From: Streptantibioticus silvisoli
GTDB lineage: Bacteria > Actinomycetota > Actinomycetes > Streptomycetales > Streptomycetaceae
Reading direction: 5' to 3'
NCBI RefSeq assembly: GCF_027947535.2
Contig: NZ_JAAGKO020000054.1
Location: forward strand, 1 to 59,977
DNA length: 59,977 bases
The notes under the pieces were generated by a model. The model did no database searches, had not been told where the DNA came from, and saw only the letters and a list, made by a program, of their open reading frames with translations. A program made the translations under genes and the position numbers. Below are positions 25,533 through 33,109 of the stretch, piece after piece (positions within the stretch are counted from its first letter, which is position 1; the number at the start of each line of letters is the position of its first letter).

Positions 25533-26497
25533 GCGTCACCGATCACGAGGGCAGCCACGGGTCCGGACACGACAGCGTCATCGACGAGGCGGTGCTGCGC
25601 CGGATCGCCGACTCCTGGCCCCGGCGCGCCACCATCCGCACCGACATGGACCGGATCGCCGAGCCGGAGGAGTACGACCACGCGCTGCCGGACTACCCGG
25701 TACGGCTGCTGCCGTTCGCCGAACACCCGCTGTTCCTGGCGGCCTCCCCCGAGCAGCGGCAGCAGGTGCTCACCATGGCCTGGCTGGTCTACAACGAGCG
25801 GGTCGTCGCGGCCGAGGAGCGGGTCGCCAACCCGACGTTCGCCATGGTCATCCGCGGCGACTTCCCCGGCGCCGAGGGCGTCCACCTCAAGCGGGCCGTC
25901 CAGCAGACCCACGTGGACGAGGTGTGGCACACCTACATGCACATGATCGCCATGCAGCGCACCCGCGAGGTACGGCAGGTCACCGGTGAGCCGGAGTACC
26001 CGCACACCGTGATCTACCGCAGGCTGCTGGAGGCGGAGGCGCGGACCACCGAGAGCTGGGAGCGCGACCTGCTCAAGCTGGTGTGGACGACCGTCTCCGA
26101 GGTCAGCGTCAACGCCTACCTGGAGCTGCTGTCGCGCGACGAGACGGTCCAGCCGCTGCACGCCCTCGTCCCGCGGCTGCACGCCAGGGACGAGTCCGCG
26201 CACTCCTCGGTGGTGGTCGAGGTCGCCAAGGCGCTGTACGTGCACATGAACGCCGAGCAGCGCCGGGTGTTCGTCGACGCGCTGCCCAAGGCGCTGAACG
26301 CCTTCGTGGCCCAGGACTTCGCGGTGTGGCCCGGTGTGCTGCGGGCCGCCGGCTTCGAGCGGGCCGACGAGATCGTCGCCGACTGCCGCGCGCAGGCGGG
26401 CAACAACCTGCTGGTGCGCGACTTCTCCGGGGTGCGGCGCATCGTGCGCGAGATGGAGCTGGACGACCTGGTCGACTTCGACTTCGGGGCGGAATGA
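25529..26497 (+). CDS. AurF-type non-haem di-iron N-oxygenase
   Basis: The 322-residue helical protein carries the full AurF ligand set: Glu96 (VAAEERVANP), Glu131 and His134 (HVDEVWH), Glu191 (TTVSEVSV), His218, Glu222 and His225 (LHARDESAH). Their spacing equals that of AurF (Glu101, Glu136, His139, Glu196, His223, Glu227, His230) with a constant shift of five residues. AurF oxidises an aromatic amine to a nitro group; relatives oxidise other amines, for example on the way to N-N compounds. The GTG start overlaps the EctB-like gene stop. An amine from that transaminase, or a carrier-bound amino acid, is a reasonable substrate guess. The chemistry call (N-oxidation) is well supported; the exact product is not. 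Confidence 0.87.
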   Translation: MSVTDHEGSHGSGHDSVIDEAVLRRIADSWPRRATIRTDMDRIAEPEEYDHALPDYPVRLLPFAEHPLFLAASPEQRQQVLTMAWLVYNERVVAAEERVANPTFAMVIRGDFPGAEGVHLKRAVQQTHVDEVWHTYMHMIAMQRTREVRQVTGEPEYPHTVIYRRLLEAEARTTESWERDLLKLVWTTVSEVSVNAYLELLSRDETVQPLHALVPRLHARDESAHSSVVVEVAKALYVHMNAEQRRVFVDALPKALNAFVAQDFAVWPGVLRAAGFERADEIVADCRAQAGNNLLVRDFSGVRRIVREMELDDLVDFDFGAE

Positions 26498-26498
26498 C

Positions 26499-27719
26499 GT
26501 GCGGCTGGACATGAAGCTGACCGCCGGTGGCCGCCGGCTGGCCGTCGCCGCGCTCGTGCAGTCCGTCGGCATCGGGCTGTTCATGGCCAGCTCCATGGCG
26601 TTCTACACCCTGAAGATCGGCCTGAGCGCCAACCAGGTCGCCCTGGGCCTGGCCACGGCCGGCGCGGTGGCGCTGGGCATCTCGCTGCTCGGCGGTGTGC
26701 TGGCGGACCGCTACGGCGCGCGCCGGGTGGTCGCCGCGGTCTACCTGGGCCGGGCGGTGTGCTTCGGCGCGTACGCGTTCGTGCGGACGTTCTGGGAGTT
26801 CCTGGTGGTGACGCTGTTCGCCGTGGCGTGCGACCGGGCCGGGCCGCCGGTGCTCCAGGCGCTGGTCGCCGCCGCGGTGCCGGAACCGCACGAGCGCACC
26901 CGGCTGCTGGCGGTGATCAACGCGGTGCGCAACTTCGGCACCGGGCTGGGCGCGATGGCGGCGGGCGTCGCGCTGACCACCAACACCATGCTGGCCTACC
27001 GCGTCACGCTCAGCGGCATCGCGGTGGCCTTCATCGGCGGCGCGGTGCTGGTACTGCGGGTGCCGGAGGAGGCGCCGGCCGAGCCGGTCCCCCCGCAGCC
27101 GGGCGAGCGGCGCTCCGCGCTGCCGGACCGGCGGTACCTGGTGCTGACCGGCCTGAACTTCCTGCTGTCGTTCTTCGACGGACTGCTGCTGGTGGCGATG
27201 CCGGTGTGGGTGCTCCAGCACACCGACGCGCCGCGGGCGACGGTCTCGGCACTGTTCGCCTCCAACACGGTCCTGGTCCTGCTGCTCCAGATCCCGGTGA
27301 GCCGGTTCGCGGTCGGGCGCCGCAGGACCGCGCGCATGGTGACGTACGGCGGCGGGGTGATGGCGGTCTCCAGCCTGTTCTTCGCCACCGCCGGCGGCAC
27401 GGTGGGCTGGTACGCGGTGGGCTGGCTGTTCGCCGCGGTGGTGGCCCTGTCGCTGGGGGAGGTCGTCATCAACTCCGCCGTGTGGGACCTGTCGATCTCC
27501 CTGGCGCCGCCGGCGGTGCGCGGCCGCTACCTGTCGTTCTTCAACCTGGGCATGGCCGGGCAGCGGGTGCTGGGGCCCATCGTGATCACCGGGCTGCTGC
27601 TCGGCTCGGGCACCGTGGGCTGGGTAGGAGCCGCGGTGGTGTTCGTGCTGGCCGGGGTCGCCACCGAACGGGTGGCGCTGGGCGCCGGCTCGCGCACCGC
27701 GACGCTGGTCGATGCCTGA
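26499..27719 (+). CDS. MFS transporter, probable product exporter (copy 2)
   Basis: The 406-residue product has about 12 membrane segments with GGVLADRYGARRV as the conserved loop 2-3 motif. It is homologous to the MFS protein at 13660-14901. The GTG at 26499 starts one base after the previous stop, with a GGGGCGGA site; an ATG at 26511 is the alternative. A central cytoplasmic loop contains Pro/Glu-rich sequence (EEAPAEPVPPQPGE). Two related exporters in one cluster may handle different intermediates, or one may serve as self-protection. Confidence 0.82.
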   Translation: MRLDMKLTAGGRRLAVAALVQSVGIGLFMASSMAFYTLKIGLSANQVALGLATAGAVALGISLLGGVLADRYGARRVVAAVYLGRAVCFGAYAFVRTFWEFLVVTLFAVACDRAGPPVLQALVAAAVPEPHERTRLLAVINAVRNFGTGLGAMAAGVALTTNTMLAYRVTLSGIAVAFIGGAVLVLRVPEEAPAEPVPPQPGERRSALPDRRYLVLTGLNFLLSFFDGLLLVAMPVWVLQHTDAPRATVSALFASNTVLVLLLQIPVSRFAVGRRRTARMVTYGGGVMAVSSLFFATAGGTVGWYAVGWLFAAVVALSLGEVVINSAVWDLSISLAPPAVRGRYLSFFNLGMAGQRVLGPIVITGLLLGSGTVGWVGAAVVFVLAGVATERVALGAGSRTATLVDA

Positions 27720-27797
27720 CCCGCGCGGCGCCCGGGCCGGCCGGGCGGCGAACGCCGGGGAGCCGGCCGGCACATGACGAGAGAAAGGGACCGGAAC

Positions 27798-28670
27798 GTG
27801 CGTGTGGGATTTGCGGGACTCGGAGCCATGGGGGGCGGCATGTGCCGCCGGCTCGCGGACAGCGGATTCGAGGTGCTCGCCTTCGACCTCGACCCGGACG
27901 CCGTGCGGGCGGCCGGTGAACACCCCGGTGTCACCGGCGTCCCGGACGCCGCCTCGCTGGCCGCTCCGGTCGTGGTCACCATGCTCCCCGACGGCTCCGC
28001 GGTGCGCCGGGTGGCCGACGCGCTGCTGCCCTACCTCGCACCGGGATCGCTGCTCGTCGACTCCGGGTCCAGCGCGCCGGACGGCACGGTCGAACTGGGC
28101 CGCGCGGCGGCCGCGCACCAGGTCGACGTGGTGGACGCGCCGGTGTCGGGCTCCCCGGCCGCGGCCCGCGCGGGGGAGCTGACGCTGATGGCGGCGGGCG
28201 CGGCGGGGCCGCTGGACCGAGCGGAGCCGGTGCTGTCGGCGCTCGGCCGGGTGCACCGCGTCGGACCGGCCGGCGCCGGCCACGCGCTGAAGGCGCTCAA
28301 CAACCTGCTGTCGGCGATCAACCTGGCGGCGGTCGCCGAAGTCATGCTCGCCGGGCGGGAGTTCGGGCTGGAGCCCGGCGTGATGCTGGCGGTGATCAAT
28401 GCCTCCACCGGCCGCAACCACGCCTCCGAGACCAAGCTGCCGGACCACGTGCTGTCCGGCACCTTCGACTCGGGCTTCGCCCTGCGGCTGATGCTGAAGG
28501 ACATCCGGATCGCCACCGCGCTCGAACGGGCGGCGGGCGGCCCGGCGTCGTTCGGCCGGGCCTGCCAGGAGCTGTGGGAGAAGGCGGGGGCCGAACTGCC
28601 CGGCACCGCCGACAACGTCGAGGTCGTGCGCTGGCTGGAGCAGGCCGCGGGACAGGAGTTGCGGGCATGA
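27798..28670 (+). CDS. 3-hydroxyisobutyrate dehydrogenase-family enzyme
   Basis: The 290-residue product has an N-terminal Rossmann motif (VGFAGLGAMGGGMC), the substrate loop VVDAPVSGSPAAARAGELTLM, and the catalytic lysine Lys165 in HALKALNNLLSA. Family members oxidise or reduce beta-hydroxyacids with NAD(P). The substrate would be a 3-hydroxyacid such as the product of hydroxymethylation by the PanB-like enzyme. I chose the GTG at 27798, which follows AAAGGGA; an ATG at 27774 in frame would add eight residues that precede the conserved start. A gap of 78 bp separates it from the MFS gene, and it overlaps the following ATP-grasp gene by ATGA. Confidence 0.84.
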   Translation: MRVGFAGLGAMGGGMCRRLADSGFEVLAFDLDPDAVRAAGEHPGVTGVPDAASLAAPVVVTMLPDGSAVRRVADALLPYLAPGSLLVDSGSSAPDGTVELGRAAAAHQVDVVDAPVSGSPAAARAGELTLMAAGAAGPLDRAEPVLSALGRVHRVGPAGAGHALKALNNLLSAINLAAVAEVMLAGREFGLEPGVMLAVINASTGRNHASETKLPDHVLSGTFDSGFALRLMLKDIRIATALERAAGGPASFGRACQELWEKAGAELPGTADNVEVVRWLEQAAGQELRA

Positions 28671-29947
28671 CCACCACCCCCTCACCGCGGATCGCGGTCA
28701 TCGGCGGCACGGTCGCCACGTTGCGCAAGGCGCGCGCCGCCGGGTTCGACGTGGTCTGGATCCACGGCCCCCACGAACTGGACCGGGCCGGCCTGGAGTT
28801 CGTGGCCGAGGCCCACCTGACGGACTACCGGGAACCGCGGGCCGTCGCGGACCTGCTCACCGCGGTCCACCGCATCAGCCCGCTGGTGCGCGTGGTGTCG
28901 ATGATCGAGGACGGCCTGGAGTCCGCCGCCGCCGCGACGAGCGCGCTCGGGCTGCCGGGCAACGGGCTCGACGTCGTGCGGGTGCTCCAGGACAAGCTGG
29001 CCTTCCGCACGCTGCTGGAGGAACGCGGCGTCGAGGGCGTCACCGCGCGGCTGGGCCACACCGAGCAGGACATCCGCGCGTTCGTCACCGAGTTCGGCCC
29101 GGCGGTGATCAAGCCGCGCTACGGCTCGGGCAGCATCGGCGTGCGCATGGTGCCCGGCTTGGCCGCCGTCACCGAAGTGGCCGCCTGGGCGCGGGAGTTC
29201 GGGCTGCATACCTTCTTGATGGAGCGGTACCTGCGGGGCGCCGAGCTGAGCGTGGAGACCTTCACCTTCGGCGGCCGGCACACGGTGATCGCGCACACCG
29301 CCAAGGAGATCCTGGACTCGTTCGTGGAGATCGGGCACGTCCAGCCCGCCGGCCTCGACCCGGCGGTCGCCGCCGAGGTCGACGCGCTGGTCGTCCGGAT
29401 GCTCGACGCGGTCGGCTTCCAGGACGGTCCCGCCCACACCGAGGTGATCGTGACCGACGACGGACCGCGGCTGGTGGAGTCGCACAACCGCCGCGGCGGC
29501 GACCGGATCGCCGACCTCGTCAACGTGGTGCACGGCGTGGACACCGACGCGCTGGCCTTCCTGTGGTACGCGGGCCGCACCGCGCCGGTGACGCCGGGTC
29601 CGCCCCGCGGCGGCGGGGCCATCCGGTTCCTGACCGCCGAGCCGGGGATCGTGGAGAGCGTGGAGGGCGCCGAGCAGGTGCGCGCCGACCCGCACGTGGT
29701 CGACCTGCAGATCGGCGTCGCACCGGGCGACACGGTCTCCCCCATCGCCTGGTCCTACGACCGCTCCGGGCTGCTGCTGGTACGCGGCACGGACGCGCAG
29801 GACGCCCGGCGGCGGGCCGTCGACCTGGTGTCGCGCATCACCATCCGCACCCGGCCCGACGAGAACGGGCCCCGGGTGCGCACGATCGCGGCCGTGGCGC
29901 CCCGACCCGACCGGCTGCTCGGCGCCGCCCCCGAGCCGACCCTCTGA
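28667..29947 (+). CDS. ATP-grasp ligase (type A, copy 2)
   Basis: The 426-residue product starts with IAVIGGTVATLRKARAAGF, an N-terminal nucleotide-like fold. It contains VLQDKLAFRTLLEERG, the ATP-binding loop AVIKPRYGSGSIGVRMV, FLMERYLRGAELSVETF and the metal-site strand HTEVIVTDDGPRLVESHNR. It is a paralogue of the protein at 14935-16191 (shared EIGHVQPAGL/ELGHVVPAGL and HTEV/HTEI blocks). It should form an amide or ester through an acyl phosphate. It overlaps the dehydrogenase gene by ATGA and directly abuts the adenylation gene, whose GTG follows its stop immediately. Confidence 0.83.
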   Translation: MTTTPSPRIAVIGGTVATLRKARAAGFDVVWIHGPHELDRAGLEFVAEAHLTDYREPRAVADLLTAVHRISPLVRVVSMIEDGLESAAAATSALGLPGNGLDVVRVLQDKLAFRTLLEERGVEGVTARLGHTEQDIRAFVTEFGPAVIKPRYGSGSIGVRMVPGLAAVTEVAAWAREFGLHTFLMERYLRGAELSVETFTFGGRHTVIAHTAKEILDSFVEIGHVQPAGLDPAVAAEVDALVVRMLDAVGFQDGPAHTEVIVTDDGPRLVESHNRRGGDRIADLVNVVHGVDTDALAFLWYAGRTAPVTPGPPRGGGAIRFLTAEPGIVESVEGAEQVRADPHVVDLQIGVAPGDTVSPIAWSYDRSGLLLVRGTDAQDARRRAVDLVSRITIRTRPDENGPRVRTIAAVAPRPDRLLGAAPEPTL

Positions 29948-31555
29948 GTGACGGACGACATGACGACTGCCACGAGTGCCACGACCACCGCACCGCACCG
30001 GAGCCTGGGCGCCGGTTTCCTCCAGCACGCGCGCACCCGTCCCGACCGGATCGCGCTGACCATCGGCAAGCGCGCGTACACCTACGCCGAGGGCGCCGAC
30101 ATCGCCCTGCGGTGGGCCGCGCGGCTGACCGACGCGGCCGGCGGGCGGCCCCGGCGGGTCGGGGTCTTCGCCCACCGCAGTGAGGCCTCCTACTTCGGCA
30201 CGCTGGCCGCGCTGTTCGCCGGCGCCGCGTTCGTCCCGCTCAACCGGCGCTTCCCGGTGGAGCGCACCCGCACCATGCTGGAGCGGGCCGACCTGGACGC
30301 GCTCATCGTCGACGAGAAGTCGCTGCCCCAGCTTCCGGAGCTGCTGCGCGGGCTGGCCCGGCAGCCGGCGCTGCTGCTGCCGTCCGCCGACGGGGAGTCC
30401 CTCGCCGTCGCGGGCGGCGGGCCGGTGTTCGGCGCGGCCGACCTGGCCGCCGCCGCACCGCTGGGGCAGCCGCCGGCCGTCCCGCCCGGCGACCCGGCCT
30501 ACCTGCTGTTCACCTCCGGCAGCACCGGGGTGCCCAAGGGCGTGCCGATCACCCACGCCAACGTGCGGGCCTTCCTCGACGTCAACCAGGACCGCTACCG
30601 GCTGACGGCCGCCGACCGGCTGTCGCAGACCTTCGACCAGACCTTCGACCTGTCGGTCTTCGACCTGTTCATGGCCTGGGACGCCGGGGCCCGGGTGTGC
30701 TCCATGGACCCCATCGAACTGCTCGCGCCCTACTCCTACCTGGAGCGTGAGGAGATCACCGTGTGGTTCTCGGTGCCGTCGGTGGCGGCCGTGCTCGCCC
30801 GGCGCGGCAGCCTGGCGCCGGGGAGGATGCCGACGCTGCGCTGGAGCCTGTTCTGCGGCGAGGCGCTGCCGTGCGGGACCGCGCAGGCGTGGCAGGCCGC
30901 CGCCCCGCACTCGGTGCTGGAGAACCTGTACGGGCCGACCGAACTCACCATCGCCTGCACGGTGTTCCGCTGGGACCCGGTCACCGGCCCGGCGGACTGC
31001 GTGCACGGCAACGTGCCGATCGGGCAGCCGTACCCGGGGATGAGCGCGCTGGTCGTCGGCGAGGACCTGGCGCCCGTCGCGGACGGCGGGACCGGTGAGC
31101 TGTGCATGGCCGGGCCGCAGACCTCGCCCGGCTACTGGCGGGCGCCGCAGCTGACCGCCGAGCGGTTCTTCGAGCGGGACGGGCGGACCTACTACCGCAC
31201 CGGCGACCTGGTGCGCCGGCAGCGCGACCACTACGTCTGCCTCGGCCGCGACGACCAGCAGGTGAAGGTCGGCGGGTACCGGATCGAGCTGGGCGAGATC
31301 GAGGCCGAACTGCGCCGGGCCGGCTGCGAGCAGGCCGTCTGCCTGCTGTGGCCCGACCCGGCGACGATCACCGCGGTGGTGTGCGGCGCCGACGGCGATC
31401 CGCAGGAGCTGGCCGGGGCGGCCGCCGGGCGGCTGCCGGCCTACATGGTGCCGAAGTCGGTGCGGGTCATCGACGAGATGCCGGTCAACGGCAACGGCAA
31501 GACCGACCGCAACGCGCTGCGCGCCTGGCTCGACGACCGGGCGGCCCTGGTATGA
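29948..31555 (+). CDS. Stand-alone adenylation enzyme (NRPS A-domain type)
   Basis: The 535-residue product is a complete acyl-adenylating enzyme: A3 motif LLFTSGSTGVPKGV (about residues 185-198), A4 region FDQTFDLSVFD, A5 NLYGPTE (about 325), A7 YRTGDL, A8 GRDDQQVKVGGYRIELGEIE (about 430-450) and the A10 lysine in NGNGKTDR (about 518). The FDxS-type A4 motif with an aspartate is typical of amino-acid-activating domains, so an amino acid is the likely substrate. It has no attached carrier domain; the next gene, 57 bp downstream, begins with one, which makes that the natural acceptor. GTG start at 29948; an ATG at 29960 is an alternative. Specificity cannot be assigned reliably by eye. Confidence 0.86.
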   Translation: MTDDMTTATSATTTAPHRSLGAGFLQHARTRPDRIALTIGKRAYTYAEGADIALRWAARLTDAAGGRPRRVGVFAHRSEASYFGTLAALFAGAAFVPLNRRFPVERTRTMLERADLDALIVDEKSLPQLPELLRGLARQPALLLPSADGESLAVAGGGPVFGAADLAAAAPLGQPPAVPPGDPAYLLFTSGSTGVPKGVPITHANVRAFLDVNQDRYRLTAADRLSQTFDQTFDLSVFDLFMAWDAGARVCSMDPIELLAPYSYLEREEITVWFSVPSVAAVLARRGSLAPGRMPTLRWSLFCGEALPCGTAQAWQAAAPHSVLENLYGPTELTIACTVFRWDPVTGPADCVHGNVPIGQPYPGMSALVVGEDLAPVADGGTGELCMAGPQTSPGYWRAPQLTAERFFERDGRTYYRTGDLVRRQRDHYVCLGRDDQQVKVGGYRIELGEIEAELRRAGCEQAVCLLWPDPATITAVVCGADGDPQELAGAAAGRLPAYMVPKSVRVIDEMPVNGNGKTDRNALRAWLDDRAALV

Positions 31556-31612
31556 CGCGCTCCGCCGACCGCCCGACCCATCGCAAGACCGACTGCCTGC
31601 CGGAGGGGAACC

Positions 31613-33007
31613 ATGAGCAGCGTTGACCAGCTCATCGCCCGCACCCTGGGGATCGACGAGGGGAGAGTCACCGAGGACCTGGAGTACCAGTCCATCAGGG
31701 AGTGGGACTCGCTCGGCCACGTGTCGCTGATGGTCGCGCTGGAGGGCGCCTACGGGGTGACCGTCGACGACGAGCTGACGCTCGCGCTGCGCACGGTCGG
31801 CGCGATCCGGGAGTTCGCCGGCGGCGACCGCTCCCCCGGGCCGCCGCCGGCCGACGCGGAGAGCGCCAGGACCGTTGTGCACCGCGGGCTGGAGGGCATC
31901 CGCTTCGACCACACCACGGTCACCCGCATCGACGGCGCCGAGGGCGTCCTGGAGTACCGCGGCTACAGCATCCACGACCTGGCCGAGCACGCCTGTTTCG
32001 AGGAGGTCGCCCACCTGCTGGTCAACGGTGAACTGCCGGACGCCGCCGCCCTGGAGGCGTTCGGCAAGGAGCTGCGCGCCCACCGCGAACTGCCCGCGCC
32101 GGTGCTGGAGCTGGCCCGTTCGCTGGCGCACGCCCACCCGGTGGAGGCGCTGCGCACCTGCGTGTCGGCGCTCGGGGCGTTCGGGCCGGCCCGCGCGCGC
32201 GGCACCGACGAGAGCCAGGAGGAGGCGCGCGCGGCGGGCGTCGCGCTGATCGCCCGGATCCCGATGCTCGTCGCCGCCCACCACGCCTTCCGCAGCGGGC
32301 GCGAACCGCTGGTGCCGGCCGAGGACAGCTCCTACGCCGAGGCGTTCTTGACCGTGCTGCTGGGCGAGCGGCCCACCCCGGCGGCGGTGCGGTTCATCAA
32401 CAAGGGCTTCATCGTGCACGCCGACCACAGCTCGAACGCCTCGGCGTTCACCGCGCGGGTCGCCATCGGCTGCCGGGCCGGGATGACCGCGGCGCTGACC
32501 GCCGCCATCGCGGCGTTCGCCGGCTCGGTGCACGGCGGCGCGGCCGAGCGCGTCGTCGGCCTGATCGACGCGGTGGGCTCGGCGGACCGGGCCGAGGAGT
32601 ACGTCGCGGCGTTGCAGGCCCGCAACGAGCCGGTGATGGGCTTCGGCCACCGGGTGTACCGCACGGAGGACCCGCGGGTGCGTCATCTGCGGTCCACCGT
32701 CGTGGAGTTGAGCCAGGAGCGCGGCGACACCGCCGGCCTGGACATCCTGGACGCGGTGGCCGCCGCCATGCGCCCGTACGGCCGGCACGGCGTCGCGCCG
32801 AACGTCGACCTGTACGCGGGGCTGGCCTACCGGCTGCTGGGGCTGCCGGACGACCTGTCGGTGGCGATGTTCGTGGTCGGCCGGACCGCGGGCTGGGTGG
32901 CGCAGGCGCTGGAGCAGCAGGCGAACAACGTGCTGATCCGGCCGCTGCTGGACTACGTCGGCCCGCGTTCGCGCCCCTACCCGGGGGCCGCCGGGGCCGG
33001 CGCGTGA
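31613..33007 (+). CDS. Carrier protein fused to citrate synthase
   Basis: This 464-residue protein joins an acyl/peptidyl carrier domain (residues about 1-70) to a citrate synthase (about 88-455). The carrier has the phosphopantetheine serine Ser33 in WDSLGHVSL. The synthase keeps its catalytic residues: His307 (GSVHGGAAE), His346 (VMGFGHRVYRTEDPR) and Asp399 (PNVDLYAG), with the HADHSSNAS block at 269-277 where standard enzymes often have HADHEQN. Citrate synthases condense the enol of acetyl-CoA with a keto acid. Here the acyl group may instead be loaded on the carrier by the upstream adenylation enzyme and presented in cis. ATG with a GAGGGGAA ribosome site. An aconitase gene follows. I know of no characterised enzyme with this architecture; the domain calls are strong, the reaction is inferred. 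Confidence 0.88.
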   Translation: MSSVDQLIARTLGIDEGRVTEDLEYQSIREWDSLGHVSLMVALEGAYGVTVDDELTLALRTVGAIREFAGGDRSPGPPPADAESARTVVHRGLEGIRFDHTTVTRIDGAEGVLEYRGYSIHDLAEHACFEEVAHLLVNGELPDAAALEAFGKELRAHRELPAPVLELARSLAHAHPVEALRTCVSALGAFGPARARGTDESQEEARAAGVALIARIPMLVAAHHAFRSGREPLVPAEDSSYAEAFLTVLLGERPTPAAVRFINKGFIVHADHSSNASAFTARVAIGCRAGMTAALTAAIAAFAGSVHGGAAERVVGLIDAVGSADRAEEYVAALQARNEPVMGFGHRVYRTEDPRVRHLRSTVVELSQERGDTAGLDILDAVAAAMRPYGRHGVAPNVDLYAGLAYRLLGLPDDLSVAMFVVGRTAGWVAQALEQQANNVLIRPLLDYVGPRSRPYPGAAGAGA

Positions 33008-33109
33008 GCGGTCGCCCGCCGCTGGGGGCCGCGCGGGCCCGGTGCGACGGGCGGTGGTGGGCGCCGGAGGGGCGGGACGTTTTGCCAGGACGAGGAAAGT
33101 GAGTTCCAC

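Noticed and set aside
29948-33007. Ordinary NRPS module
   Set aside because: Adenylation and carrier domains are present, but there is no condensation or thioesterase domain; the carrier is joined to citrate synthase instead.
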